From Microbacterium proteolyticum (lineage in GTDB: Bacteria > Actinomycetota > Actinomycetes > Actinomycetales > Microbacteriaceae): 64,000 nucleotides of DNA. A program made the translations under genes and the position numbers. The stretch is from the NCBI RefSeq assembly GCF_030818075.1, contig NZ_JAUSZZ010000001.1:62001-126000 (forward strand). The letters run 5' to 3'. The notes beneath the pieces were generated by a model. That model had not been told where the DNA came from and made no database searches. It saw nothing but the letters and a program-made list of their open reading frames with translations. Below, one piece after another: positions 1-8,325 of the stretch (its first letter is position 1; each line of letters begins with the position of its first letter).

Positions 1-571
1 AAGACCCTCTACCTGCTGCCGGCCGTCATCTCCACCGTGGCGATCGCCTTCCTGTTCCTGCGGGTCTACTCGCTCGAGCCGGTGGGTCTCGTCAACCAGC
101 TGCTGGCGTGGGTGGGCCTGGAGGGTCTGCAGACGGCGTGGCTGTCGAACGTGCAGACGGTGCTCGCCGCGGTGTCGATCCCCGAGGGATGGCGTTTCAC
201 CGGCCTCTACATGCTCATCATCTACGCGGCCCTCATCGCGGTGCCGAAGGAGCTCGAAGAGGCCGCGCGCCTCGACGGCGCCTCGTGGTGGCAGACGTTC
301 TGGCGCATCCGCTTCCCCTACATCCGCCCGGTCTGGATCACCACGACCGTCATGGCGACCACCTTCGCCCTGCGCGGCTTCGACATCCCGTACCTGCTCA
401 CCAACGGCGGGCCCGGACAGTCGTCGGAGCTGTTGACCACCTACATGTACAAGACGGCCTTCGTCCACACCGACTACGGCTACGCCAGCGCGATCTCGGT
501 CTTTCATCGTCGTGGAGTGCCTGGTCGCCGTCGGCCTGATCTTCCTGCTGCTGCGTCGGAAGGACGCGTGA
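1..571 (+). pseudogene. Sugar ABC transporter permease (first subunit), 5'-truncated by window edge and frameshifted near its 3' end
   Basis: This is an inner-membrane permease of the carbohydrate-uptake (CUT1) type. The frame is open from base 1, so the start lies outside the window. Hydrophobic segments surround the cytoplasmic EAA loop (EEAARLDGASWWQTFWRIRFP region, 253-318), which contacts the ATPase. Translation matches the family up to ASAISV at about 501, then runs into unrelated residues. Removing one T from the TTT at 502-504 restores FIVVECLVAVGLIFLLLRRK and a stop at 569-571, which overlaps the next ATG (TGATG). As sequenced, the frame reads through into the second permease. The neighbouring permease, LacI regulator and GH32 enzymes suggest fructan or fructo-oligosaccharide import. 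No ATPase gene is visible, as is common when a shared MsiK-type ATPase is used. Confidence 0.85.
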
Positions 572-1482
572 TGAGCACGACCCTCGCCCCCGCCCCCATG
601 GCATCCGTTCCCCTCGAGCCCGCACCCGCACCCCGGCGCGTGCACCGCTCGCCGCGCCTGCGCGTGCAGCGCACCCTGCTGACCGTCACGGTCGTGCTGA
701 TCGTCGTGGTCCAGGTGTACCCGTTGCTGTGGCTGTTCCTCACCAGCTTCCGCACCGCGAGCGACTTCGCCGGCGGCGACCCGTTCGCCCTCCCGCGCGA
801 GTGGACGCTCGAGAACTACTCCCGCGCGTTCGGCACCGGCAACCTGCTGCTGAACATCGGCAACTCGCTCATCGTGACCCTCGGGGCGAGCGCCCTCATC
901 GTGGTGGCGGGCATGATGGCCGCCTACGCGCTGCAGGTGCTGGGCTTCCGGCTCAGCGGGTTCGTGCGCGCGCTGTTCCTGCTCGGCATCATCGTGCCGG
1001 TGCAGATCGCGCTCGTGCCGCTGTTCATCGACTACTCGCAGGTGGGGCTGCTCGACACGCACCTGTCGATGATCCTGCCGCTGGCGGCGTTCTCGCTGCC
1101 GATGGGCGTCTACCTGTTCTCGTCGTTCTACGAGTACATCCCGCGCGAGCTCTACGAGGCGGCGTCCCTGGACGGTGCCGGCCCGTACCGCATCTTCCTG
1201 CAGATCACGACGCCCCTGTCGGTGAACACGATCATCACCGTCGTCCTGGTGAACAGCATCTTCATCTGGAACGACTTCATCTTCGCGAACACCTTCGTGC
1301 TCTCCGACGGGCTCAAGACCATCCCGCTGGGCCTGCAAAACTACATCGGAGCGATGGGCAACACCGACTGGACGGCGACGTTCGCCGCGGTGTGCGTCAC
1401 GGTGACGCCGCTGCTGCTGGTGTTCCTCGTGCTCAACAAGGCGATGATCGCCGGGCTCGAGAGCGGAGCGACCAAGGGATGA
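571..1482 (+). CDS. Sugar ABC transporter permease, second subunit (CUT1 type)
   Basis: This 303-residue inner-membrane permease pairs with the upstream one to form the sugar channel. The first helix (about residues 30-52) follows a Pro/Ala-rich cytoplasmic tail. Further hydrophobic segments follow, and the EAA loop (YEAASLDGAGPYRIF) lies near residues 195-215. The start is the ATG that overlaps the upstream stop; it gives the usual family length and excludes the out-of-frame tail produced by the upstream indel. It probably imports an oligosaccharide later cut by the GH32 enzymes encoded downstream. The substrate cannot be read from the permease itself. Confidence 0.9.
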   Translation: MSTTLAPAPMASVPLEPAPAPRRVHRSPRLRVQRTLLTVTVVLIVVVQVYPLLWLFLTSFRTASDFAGGDPFALPREWTLENYSRAFGTGNLLLNIGNSLIVTLGASALIVVAGMMAAYALQVLGFRLSGFVRALFLLGIIVPVQIALVPLFIDYSQVGLLDTHLSMILPLAAFSLPMGVYLFSSFYEYIPRELYEAASLDGAGPYRIFLQITTPLSVNTIITVVLVNSIFIWNDFIFANTFVLSDGLKTIPLGLQNYIGAMGNTDWTATFAAVCVTVTPLLLVFLVLNKAMIAGLESGATKG

Positions 1483-1511
1483 ACGCGAGGACCCCCTCAT
1501 GACCCACGACC

Positions 1512-2489
1512 ATGCGCGACGTGGCGAAGGCGGCCGGCGTCTCGGTCGCGACCGTGTCGCACGTCGTCAACGACAAGCCCGGCGCCCGCATCGGCGAAGA
1601 CGCGCGGCGCCGGGTGCAGGAGGCCATCGTCGCCCTGGGCTACCGCCCGAACGCGCTGGCGAAGACGCTGTCGGAGGGGAGCTCGCGCTTCATCGGGCTG
1701 GTGGCGGATGCCATCGCCACCACGCCCTTCGCCGGGCAGATCATCCACGGCGCCCAGGACGAGGCCTGGCGGCACGGTTTCGTGCTGCTCGTGGCCAACA
1801 CCGAGGGCAACGCCGCCGCCGAGAACGACGCGATCGCGATGATGCTGGAGCACCAAGTGCGCGGCATCCTGTACTCCACCTGGTACCACCGCGAGATCGA
1901 GGTGCCGCCGCCGCTGCAGCACACCGAGACGGTGCTGGTGAACTGCTTCGCCGCCGACGACTCCTTCGCCGCCGTCGTCCCCGACGAGGAGCAAGGGGGA
2001 CGCACCGCCACTGAGCAGCTGCTGGCGGCCGGGCATCGCCGCATCGCGTTCGTGAACACCACGTCACCTTCGCCGGCGCAGGTCGGTCGCCTCGCCGGGT
2101 ACCGGGCAGCCCTCACCGCCGCGGGTGCCGACGTCGACGACGCCCTGGTCTTCGAGGCCGCTCCCGAGCAGGAGGGCGGCTACGACGTCGCCGAGGCCGT
2201 GGTCGCCTCGGGCGCGACGGGCGTCTTCTGCCACAACGACCGCGTCGCGATGGGACTCTACGACGGCCTGCGTGAGCGCGGGCTGCGCATCCCCGACGAC
2301 ATCGCCGTCATCGGCTTCGACAACCAGGACGTCATCGCCGCCCACCTGCGGCCCCCGCTGTCGACGGTCGCCCTCCCCCACTACGAGCTCGGTGCCGCAG
2401 GGGTGCGCACGCTGCTCGGTCTCGAATCGCCCACCACCGGCGCGCGTCAACTCATCGCATGCCCCTCCATTCCGCGAGAGTCCGTATGA
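1512..2489 (+). CDS. LacI-family transcriptional regulator, probable repressor of the fructan operon
   Basis: The 325-residue protein starts directly with a LacI helix-turn-helix (RDVAKAAGVSVATVSHVVN) and hinge, followed by a periplasmic-binding-protein-like sensor domain (about 58-325). Its ligand is probably a fructose-containing sugar. The stop overlaps the ATG of the GH32 gene (ATGA). The start is odd: a GAGG motif at 1487-1490 is spaced for the ATG at 1499, which is out of frame by one base, while the in-frame ATG at 1512 has no ribosome site of its own. One extra base between 1502 and 1511 would reconcile them, giving a four-residue longer N terminus. Family assignment is firm; the ligand is inferred from context. 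Confidence 0.92.
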   Translation: MRDVAKAAGVSVATVSHVVNDKPGARIGEDARRRVQEAIVALGYRPNALAKTLSEGSSRFIGLVADAIATTPFAGQIIHGAQDEAWRHGFVLLVANTEGNAAAENDAIAMMLEHQVRGILYSTWYHREIEVPPPLQHTETVLVNCFAADDSFAAVVPDEEQGGRTATEQLLAAGHRRIAFVNTTSPSPAQVGRLAGYRAALTAAGADVDDALVFEAAPEQEGGYDVAEAVVASGATGVFCHNDRVAMGLYDGLRERGLRIPDDIAVIGFDNQDVIAAHLRPPLSTVALPHYELGAAGVRTLLGLESPTTGARQLIACPSIPRESV

Positions 2490-3865
2490 GCCTTCCCCGC
2501 CCGCGCTTTCACCTCACCCCCTCCCGCAACTGGATGAACGACCCGAACGGGCTCGTCTTCACGGGCGACCGCTGGCACGCGTTCTTCCAGTACAACCCCG
2601 AGGGCAACGACTGGGGCAACATGAGCTGGGGCCACGCCTCCAGCGCCGACCTTCTGCACTGGGACGAGCATCCCGTGGCGCTGCCGCACCGCCCCCGTGA
2701 GCAGATCTTCTCGGGGTCCGTCGTCGCCTCCCCCGGTGACACCCTCACCGCGTACTACACGAGCGCGTACGACCGCGGCATCCAGGCCCAGTCGCGCGCG
2801 ACCAGCGTCGACGGCGGCTTCACGTGGACCCCGGATGCCGCGAACCCGGTGCTCGATCGCTCGAGCTCCGACTTCCGCGACCCCAAGGTGGTCCGCATCC
2901 CCGGCGGCGGGTGGCTCATGCTCACGGTCGAGGCGGTGGAGCGCCGGGTCGTGTTCTACGCCTCCGACGACCTGCTGGCCTGGAGGGAGGCGGGCTCGTT
3001 CGGCCCCCTCGGGCCGGAGGGCGTCGTGTGGGAGTGCCCGGATCTCGTCCACCTGCCCGTGGAGGGCACCGCGGAACGGGCCTGGGTGCTGCTGCTGAGC
3101 ACCAACCCCGTCGGCGACGACGCCGACCCCGCGGGCTCCGCGATGCACTACGTCGTGGGCGAGCTCGCGGGCGGCGTCTTCCGCTCGGACGCCACGGACC
3201 TCCGCCCGCTCGACCACGGCCGCGACCTGTACGCGGGTGTCACCTTCGACAGCGCCCCGGGCGGTGCCGCGGTGATGCTGGGGTGGATGAGCAACTGGCG
3301 GTACGCCCACGTCGTACCCACCGCGCCCTGGCGCGGAGCCATGTCGCTGGCGCGGACGCTCGGTCTGCGCCGCATCGACGGGGCGTTGCACCTCGTGCAG
3401 CGGCCCGTCCTTCCCCCCACCGCCACGGGCGATGCGGCCCTGCTCACCGTCGAGCCGCACGCGGTGATCGAGGTGGCCTGGGACCCCGCCGCGACGGGAG
3501 CCGTGCGCGTGCGGCTTACCGGAGAAGGGGATGCCACGGTCGACGTCGTCCACGATCCCGGTGCCCGCACCCTCAGCGTCGCCCGAACGGGTTCCGCCGC
3601 GGAGGCCCTTCACCCCGACTTCCCCGGCGAGCGCGCGGCGCCCCTCGTGGGGGCGGCGGGTGCGCTGACGCTCGTGATCGACGGCCCGCTGCTGGAGGTG
3701 TTCGCCGACGACGGCGCCACGGTGCTCTCGCACCTGGTGACCCTCGGTGGCGGGCCGCTCACCGTCTCGGTCACCGCCGAGACCGCGGTCGTCCCCGCCG
3801 TGCGCGTCAGCGCGGTCGGCGACATCACCGCCCAGGAAGGTCCCGCGGCTCCGGCGGCCGCGTGA
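2486..3865 (+). CDS. Cytoplasmic GH32 beta-fructosidase (levanase/inulinase/sucrose hydrolase family)
   Basis: This 459-residue glycoside hydrolase family 32 enzyme would release fructose from fructans, fructo-oligosaccharides or sucrose. The five-bladed propeller carries the three catalytic motifs: NWMNDPNG (nucleophile Asp19), FRDPKV (transition-state stabiliser, Asp132) and WECPD (acid/base Glu183). FSGS is also present. A C-terminal beta-sandwich follows. There is no signal peptide, so it should act on sugar already imported by the upstream transporter. The start is the ATG overlapping the lacI stop, preceded by GAGAG at a suitable distance; an in-frame ATG at 2459 would overlap lacI by 31 bases and is less likely. 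Confidence 0.92.
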   Translation: MSLPRPRFHLTPSRNWMNDPNGLVFTGDRWHAFFQYNPEGNDWGNMSWGHASSADLLHWDEHPVALPHRPREQIFSGSVVASPGDTLTAYYTSAYDRGIQAQSRATSVDGGFTWTPDAANPVLDRSSSDFRDPKVVRIPGGGWLMLTVEAVERRVVFYASDDLLAWREAGSFGPLGPEGVVWECPDLVHLPVEGTAERAWVLLLSTNPVGDDADPAGSAMHYVVGELAGGVFRSDATDLRPLDHGRDLYAGVTFDSAPGGAAVMLGWMSNWRYAHVVPTAPWRGAMSLARTLGLRRIDGALHLVQRPVLPPTATGDAALLTVEPHAVIEVAWDPAATGAVRVRLTGEGDATVDVVHDPGARTLSVARTGSAAEALHPDFPGERAAPLVGAAGALTLVIDGPLLEVFADDGATVLSHLVTLGGGPLTVSVTAETAVVPAVRVSAVGDITAQEGPAAPAAA

Positions 3866-3945
3866 CCGCTGTCTCCCCGAACCGCCGGCCACCACCCGGC
3901 GGGTGCGTCGTCGCGCCCGCCGATCACGAGGAAGTGAGAAGCACC

Positions 3946-5505
3946 ATGCCGTTCGAGATCTCCCGTCGCGCCCTCCTGCAGGGCGCCGGGGCCGGGGCCT
4001 TCGGCCTCGCCCTGGCCTCCGTCGCTCCCCCGGCCGCCCAGGCCCAGACCGCATCGCAGCGCGCGGTGTTCCACATGACGCCGCCCGCCGCGTGGCTGTG
4101 CGACCCGCAGCGCCCCATCGTCTCGGGCGGGCAGTACCAGCTCTACTACCTGCACTCCGACGTGAACAACGGACCCGGCGGATGGGACCACGCCACCACC
4201 GACGGCGTGAGCTTCACGCACCACGGCACGGTGATGCCGCTCACGAACGGCGTGCCGGTGTGGTCGGGGTGCCTCGTCGTCGACACCGCGAACACCGCCG
4301 GATTCGGGGCGGGGGCCGTGATCGCCCTCGCCACCCGACCGACCGACGGCATTCGCAAGTACCAGGAGCAGTACCTGTACTCCTCGCACGACGGCGGCTT
4401 CAGCTTCACGATGCTGCCCGACCCCGTGCTGGTCAACACCGACGGTCGCACCGCGCAGACCGCCGCCGAGATCGACAACGCCGAGTGGTGCCGCGACCCG
4501 AAGGTGCACTGGGACGCCGCGCGCGGCGAGTGGGTGATGGCGCTCGGTCGCGCACGGTACGCCGGGTTCTACACCTCGCCGAACCTGCGGCAGTGGACGT
4601 GGACGAGCAACTTCGACTACCCGAACCCGCAGCTCGGCGGCATCGAGTGCCCCGACCTGTTCGAGATGACGGCGGACGACGGCACGCGTCATTGGGTGCT
4701 GGGCGCCAGCATGGACGCCTACGGAATCGGTCTGCCCATGACGTACGCCTACTGGATGGGCACGTGGAACGGCACCCGCTTCGTCGCGGACGACCTCACT
4801 CCCCAGTGGCTGGATTGGGGATGGGACTGGTACGGCGCGGTCACCTGGCCGAGCATCGAGGCCCCCGACACCACGCGCCTCGCGATCGGGTGGATGAACA
4901 ACTGGAAGTACGCCGCCCGCGACGTCCCCACCGACGTCACCGACGGGTACAACGGCCAGAACTCGATCGTGCGCGAGCTGCGCCTCGAGCGGCAGTCCGG
5001 CGGCTGGTACAGCCTGCTGAGCGCCCCCATCGCCGCCCTCGCGGGCCGTGCCACCTCCACGGTCACGCTCCCCGACCGCACGGTGGACGGCAGCGCCGTC
5101 CTGCCGTGGAACGGGCGGGCCTACGAGCTCGAGCTCGACATCTCGTGGACGGATGCCACGAACGTCGGCGTCTCGGTCGGGCGGTCGGCCGACGGCTCCC
5201 GGCACACGAACATCGGCAAGTACGGCTCCGACCTCTATGTCGACCGCGGTCCGTCCGAGCGCAGCGGCTATGCACTGGCCCCGTACACGCGCGCGGCGGC
5301 CCCCATCGACGCCGCCGCCCGGTCGGTCCACCTGCGCATCTTCGTCGACCGGCAGAGCGTCGAGGTGTTCGTCAACGCCGGCCACACGGTGCTGTCGCAG
5401 CAGGTGCATTTCCTGGAGGGCGACACCGGGATCTCGCTGTACACCGACGGCGGCCCGGCCCGGTTCTCCGGCATCACGATCCGCGAGTTCGGGGTGCCGG
5501 TGTAG
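3946..5505 (+). CDS. Secreted (Tat) GH32-family enzyme with a variant nucleophile motif; possible levan fructotransferase
   Basis: This 519-residue exported GH32 relative begins with a twin-arginine signal (ISRRALLQGAGAG, then a hydrophobic stretch ending near AQAQTA at 31-36). The catalytic acids are kept: Asp53 in WLCDPQRP, Asp184 in CRDPKV and Glu234 in IECPD. The usual WMNDPNG box is rewritten to WLCDPQRP. A C-terminal beta-sandwich ends with a QSVEVFVN segment typical of the family. Outside the cell it could cut a polymer into pieces that the transporter imports. Levan fructotransferases that make difructose anhydride IV are known from Arthrobacter and Microbacterium and are of similar length, so that activity is a candidate. 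Exo-levanase or levanbiose hydrolase are alternatives. GAGAAG at 3936-3941 precedes the ATG. Confidence 0.85.
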   Translation: MPFEISRRALLQGAGAGAFGLALASVAPPAAQAQTASQRAVFHMTPPAAWLCDPQRPIVSGGQYQLYYLHSDVNNGPGGWDHATTDGVSFTHHGTVMPLTNGVPVWSGCLVVDTANTAGFGAGAVIALATRPTDGIRKYQEQYLYSSHDGGFSFTMLPDPVLVNTDGRTAQTAAEIDNAEWCRDPKVHWDAARGEWVMALGRARYAGFYTSPNLRQWTWTSNFDYPNPQLGGIECPDLFEMTADDGTRHWVLGASMDAYGIGLPMTYAYWMGTWNGTRFVADDLTPQWLDWGWDWYGAVTWPSIEAPDTTRLAIGWMNNWKYAARDVPTDVTDGYNGQNSIVRELRLERQSGGWYSLLSAPIAALAGRATSTVTLPDRTVDGSAVLPWNGRAYELELDISWTDATNVGVSVGRSADGSRHTNIGKYGSDLYVDRGPSERSGYALAPYTRAAAPIDAAARSVHLRIFVDRQSVEVFVNAGHTVLSQQVHFLEGDTGISLYTDGGPARFSGITIREFGVPV

Positions 5506-5518
5506 GGGAAAGAGGGGG

Positions 5519-5555
5519 ATCGACCGGGGGCGCCCGCGCCGCGGCCCCGGTCGCT
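5519..5555 (+). terminator. Hairpin terminator after the fructan operon
   Basis: A 9-bp GC-rich stem (5521-5529 with 5545-5553) closes 14 bases after the GH32 stop. There is no U tract, as is usual in high-GC actinobacteria. It separates the fructan operon from the riboswitch transcript that begins near 5619. Confidence 0.55.
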
Positions 5556-5606
5556 ATCACAGCCGGGCTCGAGCAGTCCAGGCCCCGGCACCGCAGCGGC
5601 ATCCCG

Positions 5607-5718
5607 TAGAATCATCCGGAGCAAGGGGAGTACTCCCACCGCGACGATCTCGTCAGTACGGTTCACGCCATCGTGAGCCCGGGACGTCGGCCCCATCGCC
5701 GGGTGGAGGAGACCTTGG
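5607..5718 (+). promoter_or_regulatory. yybP-ykoY (manganese) riboswitch with its promoter, upstream of terC
   Basis: A -10 hexamer TAGAAT (5607-5612) sits about 7 bases before a leader with the hallmarks of the yybP-ykoY class. A closing stem pairs CAAGG (5622-5626) with CCTTG (5713-5717). The conserved GGGGAGTA follows the 5' strand and GGAGGAGACC precedes the 3' strand. Two internal arms are visible, one around 5641-5675 and one (CCGGGACG...GCCGGG) around 5679-5703. Members of this class bind Mn2+ and control TerC, MntP or P-type ATPase genes, which fits the gene downstream. The switch ends 27 bases before the ribosome site, so control could act on translation or on read-through. Class is recognised by eye, not by covariance search. 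Confidence 0.88.
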
Positions 5719-5754
5719 TGTCCTGCTGTACACCTTTTTCCCTTGGAGGCCGTC

Positions 5755-6777
5755 TTGGGCGTCACCCCCCTCGTCTGGATCATCACCATCGCGGTCACGA
5801 TCGCGTTCTTCGTCTTCGAGTTCTTCGCCCACGTGCGAAAGCCCCACGAACCGACCGTCGGCGAGTCCGCTCGCTGGTCGGCGTTCTACATCGGCCTGGC
5901 GCTGCTGTTCGGCGTCGGCATCGGCGTCTTCTCGGGGTGGACCTATGGCGGTGAGTACTTCGCCGGGTATCTGACCGAGAAGGCGCTGTCGATCGACAAC
6001 CTCTTCGTGTTCCTGATCATCATGACCGGGTTCGCGGTGCCGAAGAAGTACCAGCAGAAGGTGCTGATGATCGGCATCGTCATCGCGCTCATCATGCGCG
6101 GCGCATTCATCGCGGTGGGTGCGGCGCTCATCGAGAACTTCTCGTGGATCTTCTACATCTTCGGCGCGCTGCTGCTCTTCCTCGCCTACCGTCAGGCGTT
6201 CTCGCACGGCGACGACGACCCCGCCAACGGCAAGTTCATGAAGTTCGTCCGTCGCATCCTCCCCGTGAGCGAGGAGTACAACGACGACAAGCTGACCGTC
6301 CAGAAGAACGGCAAGCGCTTCGTCACCCCGATGCTGCTGGTCATCATCGCCATCGGCTTCATCGACCTCGTCTTCGCGGTCGACTCCATCCCGGCGATCT
6401 ACGGCCTGACGCAGGAGGCGTACATCGTCTTCACGGCCAACGCCTTCGCGCTCATGGGTCTGCGCCAGCTCTACTTCCTCATCGGCGGTCTGCTGGAGCG
6501 CCTCGTCTACCTCGCACAGGGCCTGGCCGTCATCCTGGCCTTCATCGGCGTCAAGCTCGTCCTGCACGCCATGCACGTCAACGAACTCCCGTTCATCAAC
6601 GGCGGCGAGCCGATGCTGTGGGCGCCGGAGATCCCGATCTGGTTCTCGCTGCTGTTCATCGCCGCGACCGTGGCCGTGGCGACGTGGCTGAGCCTGCGGA
6701 AGACCCGCAACGACGCAGAGAAGAACAAGCGCGAGACCTTCGACGGCGAGAAGGTCATCCACGCGCCGGAGGACTGA
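5755..6777 (+). CDS. TerC/Alx-family integral membrane protein, probable Mn2+ exporter
   Basis: This 340-residue polytopic protein has about nine hydrophobic helices and the TerC-family acidic signatures SIDNLFVF and FAVDSIPAI, whose aspartates are thought to bind metal. The family is linked to manganese export and metal homeostasis, and the riboswitch upstream supports that role. The start is inferred as TTG at 5755, because GGAGG at 5745-5749 lies five bases before it. An earlier in-frame TTG at 5743 overlaps that ribosome site and is unlikely. The C-terminal tail is charged and cytoplasmic. It is monocistronic, with a strong hairpin at 6826-6859. Confidence 0.92.
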   Translation: MGVTPLVWIITIAVTIAFFVFEFFAHVRKPHEPTVGESARWSAFYIGLALLFGVGIGVFSGWTYGGEYFAGYLTEKALSIDNLFVFLIIMTGFAVPKKYQQKVLMIGIVIALIMRGAFIAVGAALIENFSWIFYIFGALLLFLAYRQAFSHGDDDPANGKFMKFVRRILPVSEEYNDDKLTVQKNGKRFVTPMLLVIIAIGFIDLVFAVDSIPAIYGLTQEAYIVFTANAFALMGLRQLYFLIGGLLERLVYLAQGLAVILAFIGVKLVLHAMHVNELPFINGGEPMLWAPEIPIWFSLLFIAATVAVATWLSLRKTRNDAEKNKRETFDGEKVIHAPED

Positions 6778-6825
6778 CCCCCGCGTGGGGCCCGTGGCAT
6801 CCACCAGTCCCCTGACGAGCGAGCA

Positions 6826-6859
6826 CAGCGGGCCCGCGGCGTGAGCCGCGGGCCCGCTG
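6826..6859 (+). terminator. Strong hairpin terminator after terC
   Basis: A perfect 15-bp stem (6826-6840 with 6845-6859) with a GTGA loop lies 48 bases after the terC stop. It is very GC-rich and lacks a U tract. Confidence 0.75.
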
Positions 6860-6923
6860 TCGCATCTCACGCCTGTGCGCAACCCCGACGATCACGTCAG
6901 GGCGTCGGCCTACCGTTGCCGGC

Positions 6924-7889
6924 ATGACGCGATTCGGCTACACCCTCATGACCGAGCAGAGCGGCCCGCGGGCGCTCGTGGACTACGCCGTCGGCGCCGA
7001 GCGCGCCGGCTACGACTTCCTGGTCTCCAGCGACCACTACTCCCCCTGGCTGACCAGCCAGGGCCACGCCCCGTACGCCTGGACGGTGCTGGGAGCCGTC
7101 GCCAACGCGACCACCGACGTCGAGCTCATGACGTACGTCACCTGCCCCACGGTGCGGTACCACCCCGCGGTCGTGGCGCAGAAGGCGGCCACGCTGCAGC
7201 TGCTGTCCGACGGGCGCTTCACCCTCGGGCTGGGTTCGGGAGAGAACCTGAACGAGCACGTCGTCGGCGAGGGGTGGCCCGCGGTGCACGCGCGCCAGGA
7301 CATGCTCGTCGAAGCCATCGAGATCATCCGCGCCCTGCACACGGGCGACCTCGTCACCTACGACGGCGAGTACTTCCGCGTCGACTCGGCCCGCGTGTGG
7401 GACGCGCCCGACGGCGGCGTGCCGATCGGCGTGGCCGTCTCGGGCGAGCACTCCATCGCCCGCTTCGCCCCGCTCGGCGACCACCTCATCACCACCGAAC
7501 CGGATGCCGAGATCGTGCAGGGCTGGGACGAGCACCACGAGGGCGAGTCGCGCAAGATCGGCCAGATCCCGATCAGCTGGGATCCCGACAAGGATGCCGC
7601 GATCGCCCGCGCGCACGACCAGTTCCGCTGGTTCGCCGGCGGCTGGTCCGTGAACGCCGACCTGCCGACTCCGGCGGGTTTCGCCGGCGCGTCGCAGTTC
7701 GTGCGCCCGGAAGACGTCGCGGAGTCCATCGCGTGCGGCCCCGACCTGGACGAACTCGCCGAGAGCGTGCGCCCCTTCATCGACGCCGGGTTCACCGACA
7801 TCGCCATCGTGCAGGTCGGCGACGAGCAGCAGCAGCGCTTCGTCGACGAGATCGCCGAGCCCCTGCTGGCAAAGCTCCGCGCGCTGTGA
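6924..7889 (+). CDS. F420-dependent LLM-class oxidoreductase, G6PDH-like family
   Basis: This 321-residue luciferase-like TIM barrel resembles the F420-dependent glucose-6-phosphate dehydrogenase group. Characteristic stretches are SSDHYSPWL near residue 37, TCPTVRYHP near 74 and LGLGSGENLNEH near 105. It probably passes hydride between a substrate and coenzyme F420; the substrate is unknown, and family members range from sugar-phosphate dehydrogenases to detoxifying reductases. A -10-like TACCGT (6911-6916) ends 7 bases before the ATG and no ribosome site is visible, so the mRNA may be leaderless. It converges on the PPOX gene, with a shared hairpin between them. Confidence 0.88.
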   Translation: MTRFGYTLMTEQSGPRALVDYAVGAERAGYDFLVSSDHYSPWLTSQGHAPYAWTVLGAVANATTDVELMTYVTCPTVRYHPAVVAQKAATLQLLSDGRFTLGLGSGENLNEHVVGEGWPAVHARQDMLVEAIEIIRALHTGDLVTYDGEYFRVDSARVWDAPDGGVPIGVAVSGEHSIARFAPLGDHLITTEPDAEIVQGWDEHHEGESRKIGQIPISWDPDKDAAIARAHDQFRWFAGGWSVNADLPTPAGFAGASQFVRPEDVAESIACGPDLDELAESVRPFIDAGFTDIAIVQVGDEQQQRFVDEIAEPLLAKLRAL

Positions 7890-7896
7890 GGCGCCG

Positions 7897-7921
7897 GGGG
7901 GCGCGGACGCGGCGCGCCCCC
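7897..7921. terminator. Bidirectional hairpin between convergent genes
   Basis: A 9-bp stem (7897-7905 with 7913-7921) lies in the 58-base gap between the F420 oxidoreductase stop and the PPOX stop, so it could end transcription from both sides. Confidence 0.55.
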
Positions 7922-7947
7922 TGGCATCCGTCGACCGGGTGAGCCCG

Positions 7948-8325
7948 TCAGGAGCGCAGCGACGCTGAGCCCAGCGTTCTCTCCACGGTGATCTCGAGCA
8001 CCACGCGCTCCGGGTTCACGCGCGGTTGCCGGTAGCGGGCCGCATACAACGCGACGGCGTGCGCCACGGCATCCGGATCGTCCGTGACCCGGGCCGGCCC
8101 CTCGAAGCTCAGCCAGCGCCCGCCGTCGACGGAGCAGACCGAGGCACGACCGCTTCGCGCGGCGTTGACGAACTTCTGGGTGCCACGCGACCCGATGACG
8201 CGCACGATGCCGTCTTCGTAGGTGAACCCCACCGGAACGGCGTGCACCCGCCCGGAGCGGCCGATGGTCGAGAGGGTGGCGAGGTGGTGTTCGCTCAGGA
8301 AGGAGCGCGCGTCGTCGGTCAGCAC
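7948..8325 (-). CDS. PPOX-class (pyridoxamine-phosphate-oxidase fold) F420/flavin-dependent oxidoreductase
   Basis: This 125-residue split-barrel flavoprotein has LSEHHLATLSTIGRSGRVHA followed by VPVGFTYEDG and GTQKFVNAARSGRASV. These are the N-terminal strand pattern and cofactor-phosphate region of small actinobacterial F420- or FMN-binding reductases. The substrate is unknown. The start is the GTG at 8325, which shares its G with the TAG stop of the upstream 2H phosphoesterase, so translation is probably coupled. As sequenced, the indel in that upstream gene puts both proteins in one frame; the GTG start restores a normal-length protein. Confidence 0.82.
   Translation of the reverse strand: MLTDDARSFLSEHHLATLSTIGRSGRVHAVPVGFTYEDGIVRVIGSRGTQKFVNAARSGRASVCSVDGGRWLSFEGPARVTDDPDAVAHAVALYAARYRQPRVNPERVVLEITVERTLGSASLRS

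Noticed and set aside
37..1482. A single 481-residue protein fusing two ABC permeases
   Set aside because: The join lacks family similarity, and removing one T restores the normal end of the first subunit and the TGATG overlap with the second.
2824..5505. A long N-terminal extension of the exported GH32 enzyme
   Set aside because: It overlaps the first GH32 gene in another frame and is Arg/Pro-rich; the Tat signal begins at ATG 3946 with a ribosome site.
5743..5757. TTG at 5743 as the terC start
   Set aside because: It overlaps the GGAGG ribosome site that fits TTG 5755.
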